Origin: Holophagae bacterium
Lineage (GTDB): Bacteria > Acidobacteriota > Holophagae > Acanthopleuribacterales > Acanthopleuribacteraceae
Length of the DNA: 57,444 nucleotides
Assembly: GCA_030429565.1 (NCBI GenBank)
Contig: JAUIFE010000040.1
Coordinates: 1-57,444 of the forward strand
Direction of reading: 5' to 3'
This document shows positions 1 through 12,700 of the stretch, one piece after another (position 1 is the stretch's first letter; each line of letters opens with the position of its first letter). The position numbers were made by a program, and so were the translations under genes. The notes under the pieces were generated by a model. That model had not been told where the DNA came from. It made no database searches and saw nothing but the letters and a program-made list of their open reading frames with translations.

Positions 1-766
1 TCCTCGCACCCAGCGAAGGTTTGGTCACCCGCGCCGACACCATCGCCGTTAGCGGCACCGTCACCCCGGTCGACGCCGCCGTCACCGTCAACGGCCAAAG
101 CGCCACGGTTTCCAACGGCGCCTGGCAGACGGACCTTGCCCTTGAAACCGAAGGCACGCTTACCATCACCGCCGTCGCCGACAGTCGCGGCGGTCAAGTT
201 ACCCAAACACGCACCATCATCCGTGACATCACCCCGCCCACGATTGAACTCAACGCGCCCGCCGAGGTCGCCGCCGGCACGGACCTCACCTTCACCTGGA
301 ACGCCGTCGACACCCGTGGCGATGTCACCGCCGTCGTCCGTGTCAACGGCAACCAAGTCGCCACCGAGCCCGCCGGGTCCTTTACCTTCGCCGTCCCCGC
401 CGATGCCGCCTACGACCAGGTCCAACTCGACATCGACGCCGTCGACGATCTCGGCAACGCCGCACCCACCCGTAGCCAATCCGTCGCCGTCACCTTCGCC
501 GCGCCGACCCTGACCATCCTCGCACCCAGCGAAGGTTTGGTCACCCGCGCCGACACCATCGCCGTTAGCGGCACCGTCACCCCGGTCGACGCCGCCGTCA
601 CCGTCAACGGCCAAAGCGCCACGGTTTCCAACGGCGCCTGGCAAACCGAACTGCCGCTCGCCGGCGAGGGCGCCATCATCATCACCGCCGTTGCCGACAG
701 TCGCGGCGGTCAAGTTACCCAAACACGCACCATCACCCGTGACGTCACCCCGCCGGAAGTCACCTT
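1..766 (+). repeat. Tandem 516-bp (172-codon) duplication encoding Ig-like repeats
   Basis: Bases 1 to about 126 recur at 517 to about 642 with essentially no change, and the stretch around 178-230 recurs around 694-746. The offset is 516 bp, a multiple of three, so each copy adds 172 residues. The segment between the conserved blocks has diverged. Near-identity at the DNA level shows recent duplication or gene conversion, and the array probably continues upstream of the window. Confidence 0.85.
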
Positions 767-3700
767 GACCGTGCCGGAAACCGTACTTGCCGGTGATGCC
801 TTCACTCTAGTGTGGGCGTTTGACGACGCCGAGCAAATCGCCTCCACCCGCCTGACCCGCGACGCATCGGCCCTTGCCGACTACGCCGACGCCGGTCCGT
901 TACAGCTTGCTCAAGACACGAGTGCCGCTGATGCCGGCCAAGTCTGGAGCTACCGTCTCGAAGCCGTCGACCAGGCCGGCAACGAAGCGTTCGCCACCGC
1001 TGTGATCCGCATCGAATACGCCGATATCACCTTGATTGTCGACACACCCGCCGAAGGCGCACGTCTCGCCCGAGGTGATGTCACCGTCGCCGGTACCACC
1101 CAGCCCGACACCGCCGTCGTCACGGTCGACGGCAATGCCACCGAACGCAACGACCAAGGCTGGACCACCGTCCTCAACCTCGCCGACGGCAACCACGCGT
1201 TGCTTGTCGAAGCAACCCAAGACGGCACCAACCCCGCCGCCGTGACCCGCAATATCTATATCGATACACGCGCACCCGAGGTCACCATCGTCGCGCCCAG
1301 CCTCTTGCAGCGCGGCACCACCGTGCTCGTCACCGTCAATGCCGTCGACGCCTCGACCATCACCGACATCGGCCTTACCGTCAACGGCACCGCCCTGACC
1401 GCCACCGAACCAGGCGGCCGTCAGTTTGAAATCGTTGTCCCTGCCGATGAAAGCCAAACCGAATACGCGCTCGACGCCCACGCCGTCGATGAATTCGGGT
1501 GGCGCGGTCAAGCCGAACAAACCATTCCAGTTTTAGATCCAGCCGACCTCGATCCCGTCGTCGTCACCATCAGCGCCCCCGCCGACGGTTCGGTTTTTGA
1601 AGCGCGCGACCAAACCGTCACCGGCAGCGTCGTGCCCGGCAACGCCCAACTCACGTATCGCGGCCAGACCGTTCCCGTCAACGCCGACGGTAGCTTCAGC
1701 GCCGCTGTCACGCTTTTCGACGGCGTCAACAGCATCCTGTTGCGCGGCAGTGCGCCGGGATACCGAACCGGTTACGCCAAAGTCGACCTCATGCTCGACC
1801 AACAGGCGCCGGTCGTGACCATTCTGAGCCCACGTGACAACAGCGACACCAATGAAGCAACCATCAGCGTGCGCGGCACCGTCGACGACGCCTACGATCA
1901 AAGCGCCCAACTGGAACGCGACGGCAGCGCCGTTGCCCTGGTTGACGGCCGTTTTATCGACACCGACGTCGCCCTGCAGCCAGGTCAGAATACGCTGACT
2001 TATACCGCCACCGACCGTTTCGGCAACAGCGGTTCGGCCGCCGTCACCGTCCACTACAACCCAGACGGGCCCACGCTCCAACTCGACTATCCGCTCTCCA
2101 TTCAGCCCAATGCAGCCTTCCAAGTATCGCTGAGCATGGACCCCGTCGCCGATGTCGTCGAAACCTTGCTGTACGTGGGCACCGAACTGGTGCACCGTGC
2201 CGACAACGGCCAAGCCCACAGCGCCGACCTGCAACACGACGGGCACGCCCGCACCATTCCCGTGCGTGCCGTGGTGCGCGACCGTTTCGGCAACCGTGCC
2301 GAAGAGGAAGGTTCGATTTCCGTAGCCTACCCGCATTATCTTTCCGGTCGCGTGCTGGCCGACGCTACCAGTCACCCCATGGCCGGCATCACCGTCACCC
2401 TAAGCTCACCCGACGGCGAGCGCCAAGTCACCACCGACGACCAGGGTTTTTACGAAGCCTATCTTTACGGTTTCCCAATCACCGTCGCCGTCAATCATGC
2501 CGGTCATACCGCCATCAGCCGCACGCTGCACCACGACAGCGACAGCCTGCGCGTGCCCGACCTGCGCCTAACCCCACGTGGCGACACCGTCAGCGGCACC
2601 CAAAGCGGCGCCGGCTACCAAGTTACCCTGCCCGCGTCGACGCGTTTCACCACCATCGGCCCGCAGGCGATTCCCTCGCTGTTACCGCTGGGTCACTCGC
2701 CGCTGCTCGCTTTCGAACTCACTGAAACCGGCGCTGCCGGTTCACTTGTCGCCGCCCTAAACCACCCGTTGCTGCCGGACGGCGCCGCCGTCCTCTTCCT
2801 GCGCGGCGAAGCCGGTGCTTGGCGCGTTGTCGCCACCGCCACCATCGCCGCTAACAGCGTACAAGGCACCTTCGACCAAGCCGGCGACGGTGTTTATGCC
2901 GTGGCCCTGGTCGACCGTTGGCACGGCACGCCGGCCACTGTCGGCGATGCACTGAGCCGCCGCCAAGACCGCTATGTGCCCGCCTCGGTCTTGGCCGAAT
3001 CGGACACCGTGCCCGCGCGTGCTTCGATCCTCGACGAACCGCAAACCCTGTTCCGCTGTGAGTTGGCCACCGCCGGCGACCTCGTGTCCGGTGCCCGTGC
3101 CCGCGTCTGGGCGCGCGAAACCCATAACCTGATCGACGAGCAACGCAGCTTACCCGCCTACCCGCTCGACTTCTTCGCCTACAGCTACGGTTTTGGCAGT
3201 CAGGCCGAGGCCGACCGCATCGGCGGCAGTTTGCGGGTACGGGCACGCCTACCGCTCGACCAAGCCAATACCCAACGCGCCGAAATCGAGTTTGTCAGCG
3301 TTGCCGAACGCGCCCCGCAAGCCCGTTTCAACCAAAACGACCAACTGCAAGTGGGTCCGTTAACGATTGATCTGGCGGACACCGACGACAGCCCGCGCGT
3401 GGTCTACGCCGAGTTCGCCACGATGGACGACGCCTGGCTGCCACCGAATGCCGCCATCGCCGCAGCTTTCCGCATGGAAGTCGGCGGTCGCTTAACGCGC
3501 TCGGCCCAGCTCAGCTTGGTCGATCCCCAAGCCGCCGCCATGATTCTCGTCTACCGCGCCGAAGGTGCACGCGATTGGCGTTATGTCGGGCGCCTGGCCC
3601 GCTCCGGCGATCAGTGGCGCAACGACCCAACCACATCCGATCTCCGTCGCGGTGGCGAATACCAAGTGGTGCGCCTCGCCCACGCCGTCTGCGAACTGAG

Positions 3701-6700
3701 CGGGCATGTACGCGCCGAAGGTGCGCCGGTCATCGGCGCCGCCGTCTCCACCCAAACCGCGCCCTGGTCGGCGTTGTCCGACGTCAGTGGTTTCTATCGG
3801 CTCGCCGTCGCGCAAACCGCGACCGTGCAAACCCTGGTCGCACAGGCCGAAAACCCCCGTGGCCAAGCCCAACGCGACCTGTCCGATACACGCGGTCGCG
3901 ACCAACTCGCCGACATCGACCTCGACCTGGGCACGACCCGCTTCTATCTGGTTCACCACGAACCCCTCGACGACCAACGCAATACCGCCCTACTGCCCGC
4001 CCTGGTGTTGGACTTCAACTTGCCGGTCACCAGCGATACCGCCCAACTTCAGAGCGCCATTCGCCTGAGCGACGGCGGCGGCGCCATTCCCCTGGAAATT
4101 CTCGCCGAACCAGGCCGCCGTAGCCTGCGTGTTTTGCCTCGTCAGGCGCTGGCCACCGCCACCAGCTACACCCTTAGCATCGCCTCGACGCTGACCAGCC
4201 GCGACGGCGACCCACTCGAAGCCGTCTCGTTCAGCTTCACCACCCGCGCCGCCGACCAAACCCGCGACCTCGACCTGAGCGCCTTCTACCTCAGCCGCGA
4301 GGCCGACGGCATGTACCTCAACGCACCGGTGGAGGCCTTCCCCGCCGGCACCGAGCTGCGGTTCTTCAATCCCGACAACGGCGCCGCCTTTACCACCGTG
4401 CTTAACGCCGACACCCTGCACCGCCGCATTCCCGCCGAGCCCGGTCAAGCCGTTGAATTGCGCGCCACCGATCCGCTCGGCCGCCAGTTCACCCGTTTCA
4501 TCGGCTTAACCCAAACCGGCCCCGACACTTACATGCTCGGCAGCCAACCCTTTACCTTGCGCATCAACGACAACCTGGTTTTGCGCATGGACGAGGTCAC
4601 CAGCGGTGCCGACAGCGAAGTTCGCATTAGTGCCGCCACCCCTGAAGAAGTGCAAGAGCGCATCGCCGACACCGCCGCCATGGTCGATGCACCCACCATG
4701 CTGCCCGTGCAGAGCTTCAAAATGGAGCCGGTACGCGGCCCCCTGCCACGCTTTAGGGCACGCGTCCAACTAGAGCAGGACCTCAACGCCTTCAACGATC
4801 GCGTGGTTGCCGCCGTCTCGTTCCACCCTGGCTTCGACCTCGCCGCCGACCCAACCCAACCCGATGTACTCAGCCCGCAAACGCTGATGCGCATTCACGA
4901 CGCCGTCACCATCGCCAACGGCGAACCCGCCAACAACAAACGTCGCGGCGGCCTCAACAAGGCGCAGAAGTTCAGTCTGGTCGGCCTGATGAGTGTCGTT
5001 CATGTCAACAACATGACCGGCACCCAGGGCGTCGACCCCGTCGGTTCCTCGGTCTACGTGAGCATCATGGCCTCGCAGGCGCCGCTCGACGCCACCCAAC
5101 ACCCGATCTACGACTACGTCAACTGCATGCGCCGCAACGTCGATTTGAACCCACCGCTGCCGGTCCCGGATTACGCGTTCCACGGTTGGCAGACGCACGA
5201 CCTGGAGTCCGGCCACTATCCCTTGCCCGGCACCCACGTGTACCGTGTCATCGAACTGGAAGGGCGCGCGCCCGCCTACCGTCTGTTGGGGGTGGCCACC
5301 GTCAACGGCCGCGCCGACTGCGCTTATTTCGGTCCCGTCGCCTCCTTGCGCGCCGTCGATCCCGCTACCGGCCAAATTCAATGGGCGCCTATCGATCGTC
5401 AGGGCAACGTCCACAACCAATCCGGTTTCAGCTTGCTGAACTACCACACCCGCAACATCGCTTTTGACCCGCAGGAACACTTGATCGAAACCGGCGCGGC
5501 ACCGCCGCCGCAATTACGCTTGCGTTGGGAAGTCGGCCAATTGAATGACGGCGCCTTCGTCGTCGATGCCGAGCGAACCGCCGAACTGCGCGATGATCGA
5601 CGCCTGACCGCCGATGCACTCTTGCGCCTGCGCTTAACCGTGCAGAGCAGCATGGCGATTGCCACCGAGCCGGCCCCGACCCTGGTTGTAAGCGGCATCC
5701 CCGCCCCGCCCGACCCCGAGGTCAACGGCAGTAACCTGGTCTGGACCTTCCCCGCCGGGGCCATGGAACTGGGTGGCGTCGTGCACGCCCAAGTCACCGT
5801 GCACAGCACCCACGACACGCAGAACACGATTGACGACCGCTTCCTGATCATCGCCGACGGCCCGCTGCCTGACCTGCCAGGTGCCGCGCCTTTTGTGATC
5901 AGCAGCAAACCCGCCGATGAGAGCCGGAACGTGCTCATTGCCGACAGCATTGCGCTCGTCTTCTCCGAACCGGTTAAAAACATCGGTCCCGCCAGTGTGC
6001 AACTGTTGGCTGCCGGCAGCCCCGTCGCGCTCACGTACTACGATCAAAACGGGCGCCAAATCGAAGGCGCCGACCAGGAAGCCGGCGTCATCCACGCCGT
6101 GCCCGTCGACGCCCTCGACTTCAGCACCGACTACGAAATTCGCGTCGACGGTGTCAGTGACCGCGAAGACCTGGGTCTCACCGAAGCCTTCACCGCCACC
6201 TTCACAACCTTGGGCTTCGAAGAGGTCGACCGCGTCGGCGCCACCTATCGCGGCTGGATTCGCGGCACGCGCAACCTCGTCTTCTCCGTCACCGAGGACT
6301 GGAACCAGTCCCACTTCGACATGCGCATTTACGACAACCGCAATGCCTTGGAACCCATGCAGGCGCTCGGCACCTATCGTTTGCGCAAGGGTGCCAACGA
6401 CGCCTGGATCCGCTTCGAGGTGTTCCTGCCGGAAGAACTCGAAGAAACCGGAGCCGGCACCCTGGGCGCGAGTCGCGGCGATAACGCGCTCAACCACCTG
6501 CCCGCCGGCAGCCTGCTGGTCGCCACCATGCAGCGTTTCCCCAACGACACCTCGATCGTCAAGTTCCTGCGCTTTAACGGCGGCGACTTCGAGGAGCTGT
6601 TCGAGCTGCCCATACTGGAAACCGGCCTGTGCTACGCCACCACCAAGATGGGTCGCTACATGCTACTCGGCTTGAAACGTTTCGGTTACATGGCCGGCGA

Positions 6701-9700
6701 ACCCATCGTGCCAGGCGCCACCTTGGTGATGGACGTCGTAGAGACCATGACCAATTACGAAAATGTGATCGCCTCACAGGGTCCGAGTTTCTTCGACTTC
6801 GAACAGGAACTGCAGGACCTGACCGTGATTGCACGTTACCCCACGCCGGGTGACGCCTCATGGCTGACCAGCTTCACGCGCAAGGAACGCGACGGCGACT
6901 TTGTCGCCGTTAAACCGGCCTTCCTCGTCAGTGGTTACGACCACCCCGCCATTTACGACTTCGACCTGAGCAATCAGCCGCCGTTCCCGGCCATGGGCAT
7001 GCCCAGTAGCGACGAACGTTACGACGGCCGATTGCTGGCGCGCACCGATTACCAAGGCGGACCGCACGGCATGATTAACCGCAACGCCGCCTTACCCAAC
7101 TTCAGTTATCGCGACCCCGACAACGGTCAGCGCGAAATCGATCTGGCCGTGTTTACCGACCGCAGTGTGACGCCGAACCAACTGTTGTTTTACGAGGTTC
7201 CGCGCGAGCCAGGCCAAAGCGAAACACTGATTGAGCCACTGAAAACACTGGCCTTCGACGGCAACATTTACAGCATGGACGTCGAACCCGACACCGGCCT
7301 GTTGGCGGTCCAAGGTTTGGACGGTCGCTTCTCGCTGCTCAACGTTTCCGCCTTCATGGAAACACCCGCCGCCGACGACGCACCGGGTTTTGAACACAGC
7401 GCCTTTATGTTCGACGCCGTCAACCAACCCTTGGCGCGCCTCAACTTCGTCGAAGGCAGCTTGTTCCTGCAAGGTCACGACTTTCTGGCACGGGTACCGG
7501 TTAAGCCACGTCGCTACCGCGCCGCCGGTTGGGAGTACATGCCGCTTGATGATTGGCTGAATCCCAACGACGCCGTCGCCGAAGCCGCGCCGCTGGGCAG
7601 CAGCTTTAAGTACAGCGAACACTTGGTGTTGTATGCCTCAGACCTAGCCGTCGACAACGCCGCCACCTTCGTCATGGAACAAGCCAGTTTCGCGATTGAG
7701 GTTTTTGACGGCGCCGACATCGAAGTCTCGCTCGCCGAACTCGGCGGCAGCGAACTTTACACCATCACCCGTGACGACGTTCGCGGTCCCGCCACCGAAT
7801 ACTTCTCCACCGCCCGTCTGCGCGAGAACTTCTTTAACAATGCCACCAACCGCATGCGGCTGCGTCGCGAGGGTTACCTTGCCTTCGAATTGACCTATCG
7901 CATTATCGAAAACGGTACGCCCGTCGCCGAAGACACGGCCACCCTGGTTGTCGCCTACCAGAACCCGGATACGCGTTACAAGGACACGCACCGCATCCTC
8001 AACCACCTCGATACCCTGGCCATGGTGCCACACGTCTATGAAGTGGATCACGGCTTGTCCAACCTCGACCCGCGCCTCAACCTGTCGCCCTCACGTGCCT
8101 TCCACGCCGACAGTCAATGGGACATGGGCGCCTTTGGACCGGGCATGCTCGACGGGCGCCTGCTCTACGCCGCCTTGCCGATTTGGTGGCGCGTCGACGC
8201 GCTCGGTTACAGCGTGCACGATGCCGAGGCCGCCGCGCCGCGTTTCGTGTTTGAGAAACCGGGTATGCACCGCGCTCAGTTCGCCATCGACAGCGCCAAT
8301 GACACCGCCACCGCCACCGACGCCTTGGCCACCTACTTCGAACAACAAGACGGCCGTTGGGTGCTGCGCCACCAGTTCGAAATGGCGTACCAGCTCAAAG
8401 CCAAAGCCGCCTTGCCCGACGTCACCGCCATCTTTGAAACCCTCAACGGCGTCGCCGGCAGCGCCGGGGCCGAGGACGATCCCGACGCCTTGCGTTACCC
8501 CTTGGCGCGCTTCACCCCGGCCAACGCCGATCTGCCCGCCGGTCTCACCGGTCCCACCACCCTGCTCAAACAAGAAGACCTGCGCTGGAACAACCACCTC
8601 AAGTTCCGCGCGCAGGGCCGCGCCGCCGCCAACCCCAGCCAAATCACCGAGTTCGTTTCGGGCAGCGGCGAACGCCACGTCACCATTGAACACGAAAGCG
8701 GTCCGCTCGGCCGCCGGCCAATGAACGCGACCCTGTCCGACGGCGTGACCCTCGCCTACGGTTACGACGCCGATGGTTACCTCAACCGGGTGACCCGCAA
8801 CGGCGAACGCCCGCTGACCTACACCTGGGAAGCCGTCCACCCCGACCTCAGCCTGGGTGCCTGGACGCCGAAACGCCTGGTCGCCCTAAGCGAGGGCCCC
8901 AACCAAACCAGCTTCAGCTACCAAGGTCGCCAGTTAACCTTGACCTCAATCACCACGCCGTTCGGTAATAAGCCGCTGGCCCGTACCGAAGGGCCCAACG
9001 GCTTGCCCGCCGCCGTCACCGTCACTGGTATCGGCAGCGCACCCGACGCACGCGTCGGCTACCAGATCCAAGACGGTTTGATGCTGTCCTCCAGCGTGGG
9101 CTGGGATGATTACCGCTACAGCGTCAGTTGGGCCGTGCGCACCGGCGTCGGCGAACGTCGCGATTGGCTCTTGTCAACCAACAGCCATCAAAACCAAACC
9201 TTTAGCTATGACAGCCACGGTCGTTTACTCAGCCACACACGCGGCGGCGGCAGCCAATCTTGGACCTACACCAACCCCGAACCCTTCGCCTGGGCACCCA
9301 GCAGCGCCACCAACGCCGACGGGCAAACGATTAACTACCGCATCAACCGCAGCAGCCTGCGCATTTACAACGACGCGGGCGAAGCCTCCGTCCAGTTTGC
9401 AAGCAGCGGCGCCATCCTCGCCCAAACCAACTTGGCCGGCTTCAATACCCGCGCCGGCGGTTCGGTTTTTTACGGCTTAACCGGTGCCGGCTACCAGCAA
9501 CAACACGGCCACACCTTAACCGTGCCAATCAGTCCCGACAACCCAACACCCGCCGAGAAAATTGTCCTAGGCACCAACATGCGCGACGTGGTGCAAAGCT
9601 CCAGTATGGGCAAGATTATCAATTACAGTAACTTCGATGATCTCGGCCGTCCTGGGCGCATGGAGCAGAACGGTACCATCGCCTACGACCTCAGCTATAG

Positions 9701-12700
9701 TTTTGCCGACGGCCTCTACCAAATCATCACCACTGATTCCGATAGCGGTTACCAAGAAATTCAGCGCTTCGACGAACAGGATCGATTGGTCAGCCGCGAG
9801 GAATCCTACGACGGCGAAACGCTCACCTTGCGCCATACCTATGACGCCCTCGATCGCTTGTTACGCATTACCGAAGACCACGGCGCCGGGCAACGCACCG
9901 TGTACCGCGCGGTTTATTTCGAAGACACCGATCAGGAAACGCTGGTCGAGGAAAACGGCGAAATATTGACCATGAACGTCGTCGCCGATTACCTGCCGCG
10001 TGTCACCGGCGCCACCAAAAGTCGCGGCGGCCTAAGCCGTGTCGTCACCCTCGCCACCGATGCCGAAGGCCGCGTCGTGCGCGGCGAAGAAGAAGGTTTT
10101 GGCGCCGTGAGCTATCAGTACGACGCCTTTGATCGCCTCATCGCCACCCGTCGCATGGGTCGCGACGGCAACGCCGTTACCTACAGTTACGGACCCAAAC
10201 AGGAAACCATCGTCGATAACGTCGCCGGCGTCACCGCCACCACGACCTGGCTGGACGAGGCCGGTTGGATTGCGCGCGAGGTTCGCAGCGGACCCGGCCT
10301 GGACGGCACCTGTACCCAAACCACGCGGCTCTCCATCCACAACCAAGGCGTCGGCGCCGGGTTCATTCTCGAGGAGGACGACCGCGACGGCACCACCCAC
10401 ACCCGCTCGCGTTTCTCAACTGAAGGCATCGACATGGGTTTTGCCGTCGGTATCCATTCCTTCTTTGCCGACCTCGATGCGCTTAACGCGATGGGTTTGC
10501 CGACCGAGTTCAGCGGTAGCTACACCCAATCCCTGGACTACGACGCGATCGGCCGCCTCACAACCATCGAGAACGTTAGCGGCAAAGAGATCAGCTTGGG
10601 TTACGACGCTGCCGGCCGTGTTCAGCACGTCGAAGACGGGCGCGGCATTGACTACCAGATCAACTACTTTGACGGCTCGGCCGAGGCCCAATCCGTCAGC
10701 GCCGACACGCTGTTCAGTGCGCCCGTCGCCATGATGGACAAATCGGATCGCAACCACAACCGCGTGGAAACCTGGCTCGGCGGCACTGAAGCCGAAGTCC
10801 GCGCCGAAGTCAGTGCGCTCGACGCCGGCATCAACGTCACCCAAGACGACAACCAAACCGAAATCATCGCCGATCCCGCCAGCGGCCTCGTCAGTCAATC
10901 GCCTGCGATCGAAGGCAATCCCTACAGCTACAACTGGGACTTCGACCAAAACAGTATGACCATTGACGGGCCCGAGGGTTCGAGCGAAGTCTGGTTGTTT
11001 GACGCCGAAGGCCGCACTCGCGCCGTGACCCACACCAGCAGCAGCGGCGGGCGCCGCCAAATTCGCTTCCAACGCGACTGCGCCGGCCGCGTCGTGCGCT
11101 ACGAAAGCGAAAGCGGCGTCGAAAACACCGAATACACGCCCGACGGGTTCAGCACGGTTTCAGCAACCGGCGGCTCCATTAACATCCTCAGCAGCAACGC
11201 GCAAGGCCTGCCGACCTTGATCACCGGTGCCGCCGACGAACGCATTGCGCTGACCTACCATCCGAGCGGTCTGCCGGCGAGCGTTGACGCCCGCGTAGCC
11301 GGCGAACAGCGCGTGCGCGCCACCTTCGACGAAAACGGCGACGTCACCAGCGTGCGTCGCGGCAACGGCGAAACCGTCGCCTTCACGCCCAACCCGTGGG
11401 GCGCACCGGCGAGCATGACCTACAGGGGTCAGAACTACGAACTGTTCTCGGGCGACGACCCGCGCAGTTTACAGTTGCCAGGCGGCGTGACCGCGCGCGT
11501 GACCCCCGCCGGCTTGCTGGAAAGCGTCCAATACCCCGGCCAGGCCGCCAAAACCTACGTCTACGACGAGTTCCAACGCTTGGCTGAAGTACATCTCAAC
11601 GGCCAACTCCAGAAAACCTACCACTACACCGACGGCCGCCTCAGTTCGATTACCGACCTGACCGACAACCCGCTCGGCTTGCCCAACGACCGCAGCTTTG
11701 GTTACGACGAAAGCGGCCGTTTGGCGAGCATTGATCAAGCACTCGACGGGACCTCTTTGTTTGGTTACGCGAGCGCCGTTGCCAAAAACGACAACGATGC
11801 GGGCTTGCTACCCAATCGCTACACCGACGGCAACGGCGTCGTACACGATTACGATTACGACGCCTTCGGCCGGCGCACGCGCATCGCCATCGCCAACGGC
11901 CCCACCTTGCACTATCAGTTCGACACCCAGGGCCGCCTGTTACAGGTCCAAGCCGACGACCTGGCCGCTTCATTCACCAATTACCAGGGCAACTTACCCG
12001 AAGCCTTTAACTGGTTAACCGACGGCCAAACCACCCAAACCTTCGCTCTTGAACGCGACGACCAGGATCGTTTGACCGACGTCGTCGGCGGTGATTACGA
12101 ACTGCATATCCGCTATGCCGACGCGGACGACGATTCCTTTGAAAGCATTGTCGAGGTCATCCGCCAGGGACCCGGCCTGCGCGAAGTGCTGGTACCGACC
12201 TACGACGACAACGGCCGTCTGACCGACCTCAGCGTGACCCGCACCAGCGGCAGCGCCGTCGCCGATCCTGACTGCGGCGACTGTGTCACCGAGGTCTTAG
12301 AAGAACACTACGGGCCCAGCACCAACATGCTGCCAACGCGACTGCAACGCGTGTTGGACGGCGTTACCCTGCTCAACCAAACCGCAGAATTGGACCCCGT
12401 CGCCGACGCCACCCGCGTGGCGAGCCTGACCCAAGACGGCGACAGCACCCAGTTGACCTACGACGACGTCGGTAACCTGACCGGCTTGGCCTATCCCTGG
12501 AACGTCACCGATCTGCTGACCTACGACAAACAGCGCAAGCTGCGGTCTTACCAAAGCCAAGCCGACGGGATCTCGAGCGAGGAGCGCTACCGCTATGACC
12601 ACGAGTTACGCCGCATCAGCCGCGTGGCCGACGGTTACGGCGAGTTGGTATACAGCTATGATAGTTCGCGCGTGGTTGCCATCGGCCGCCGCGACGCCGA

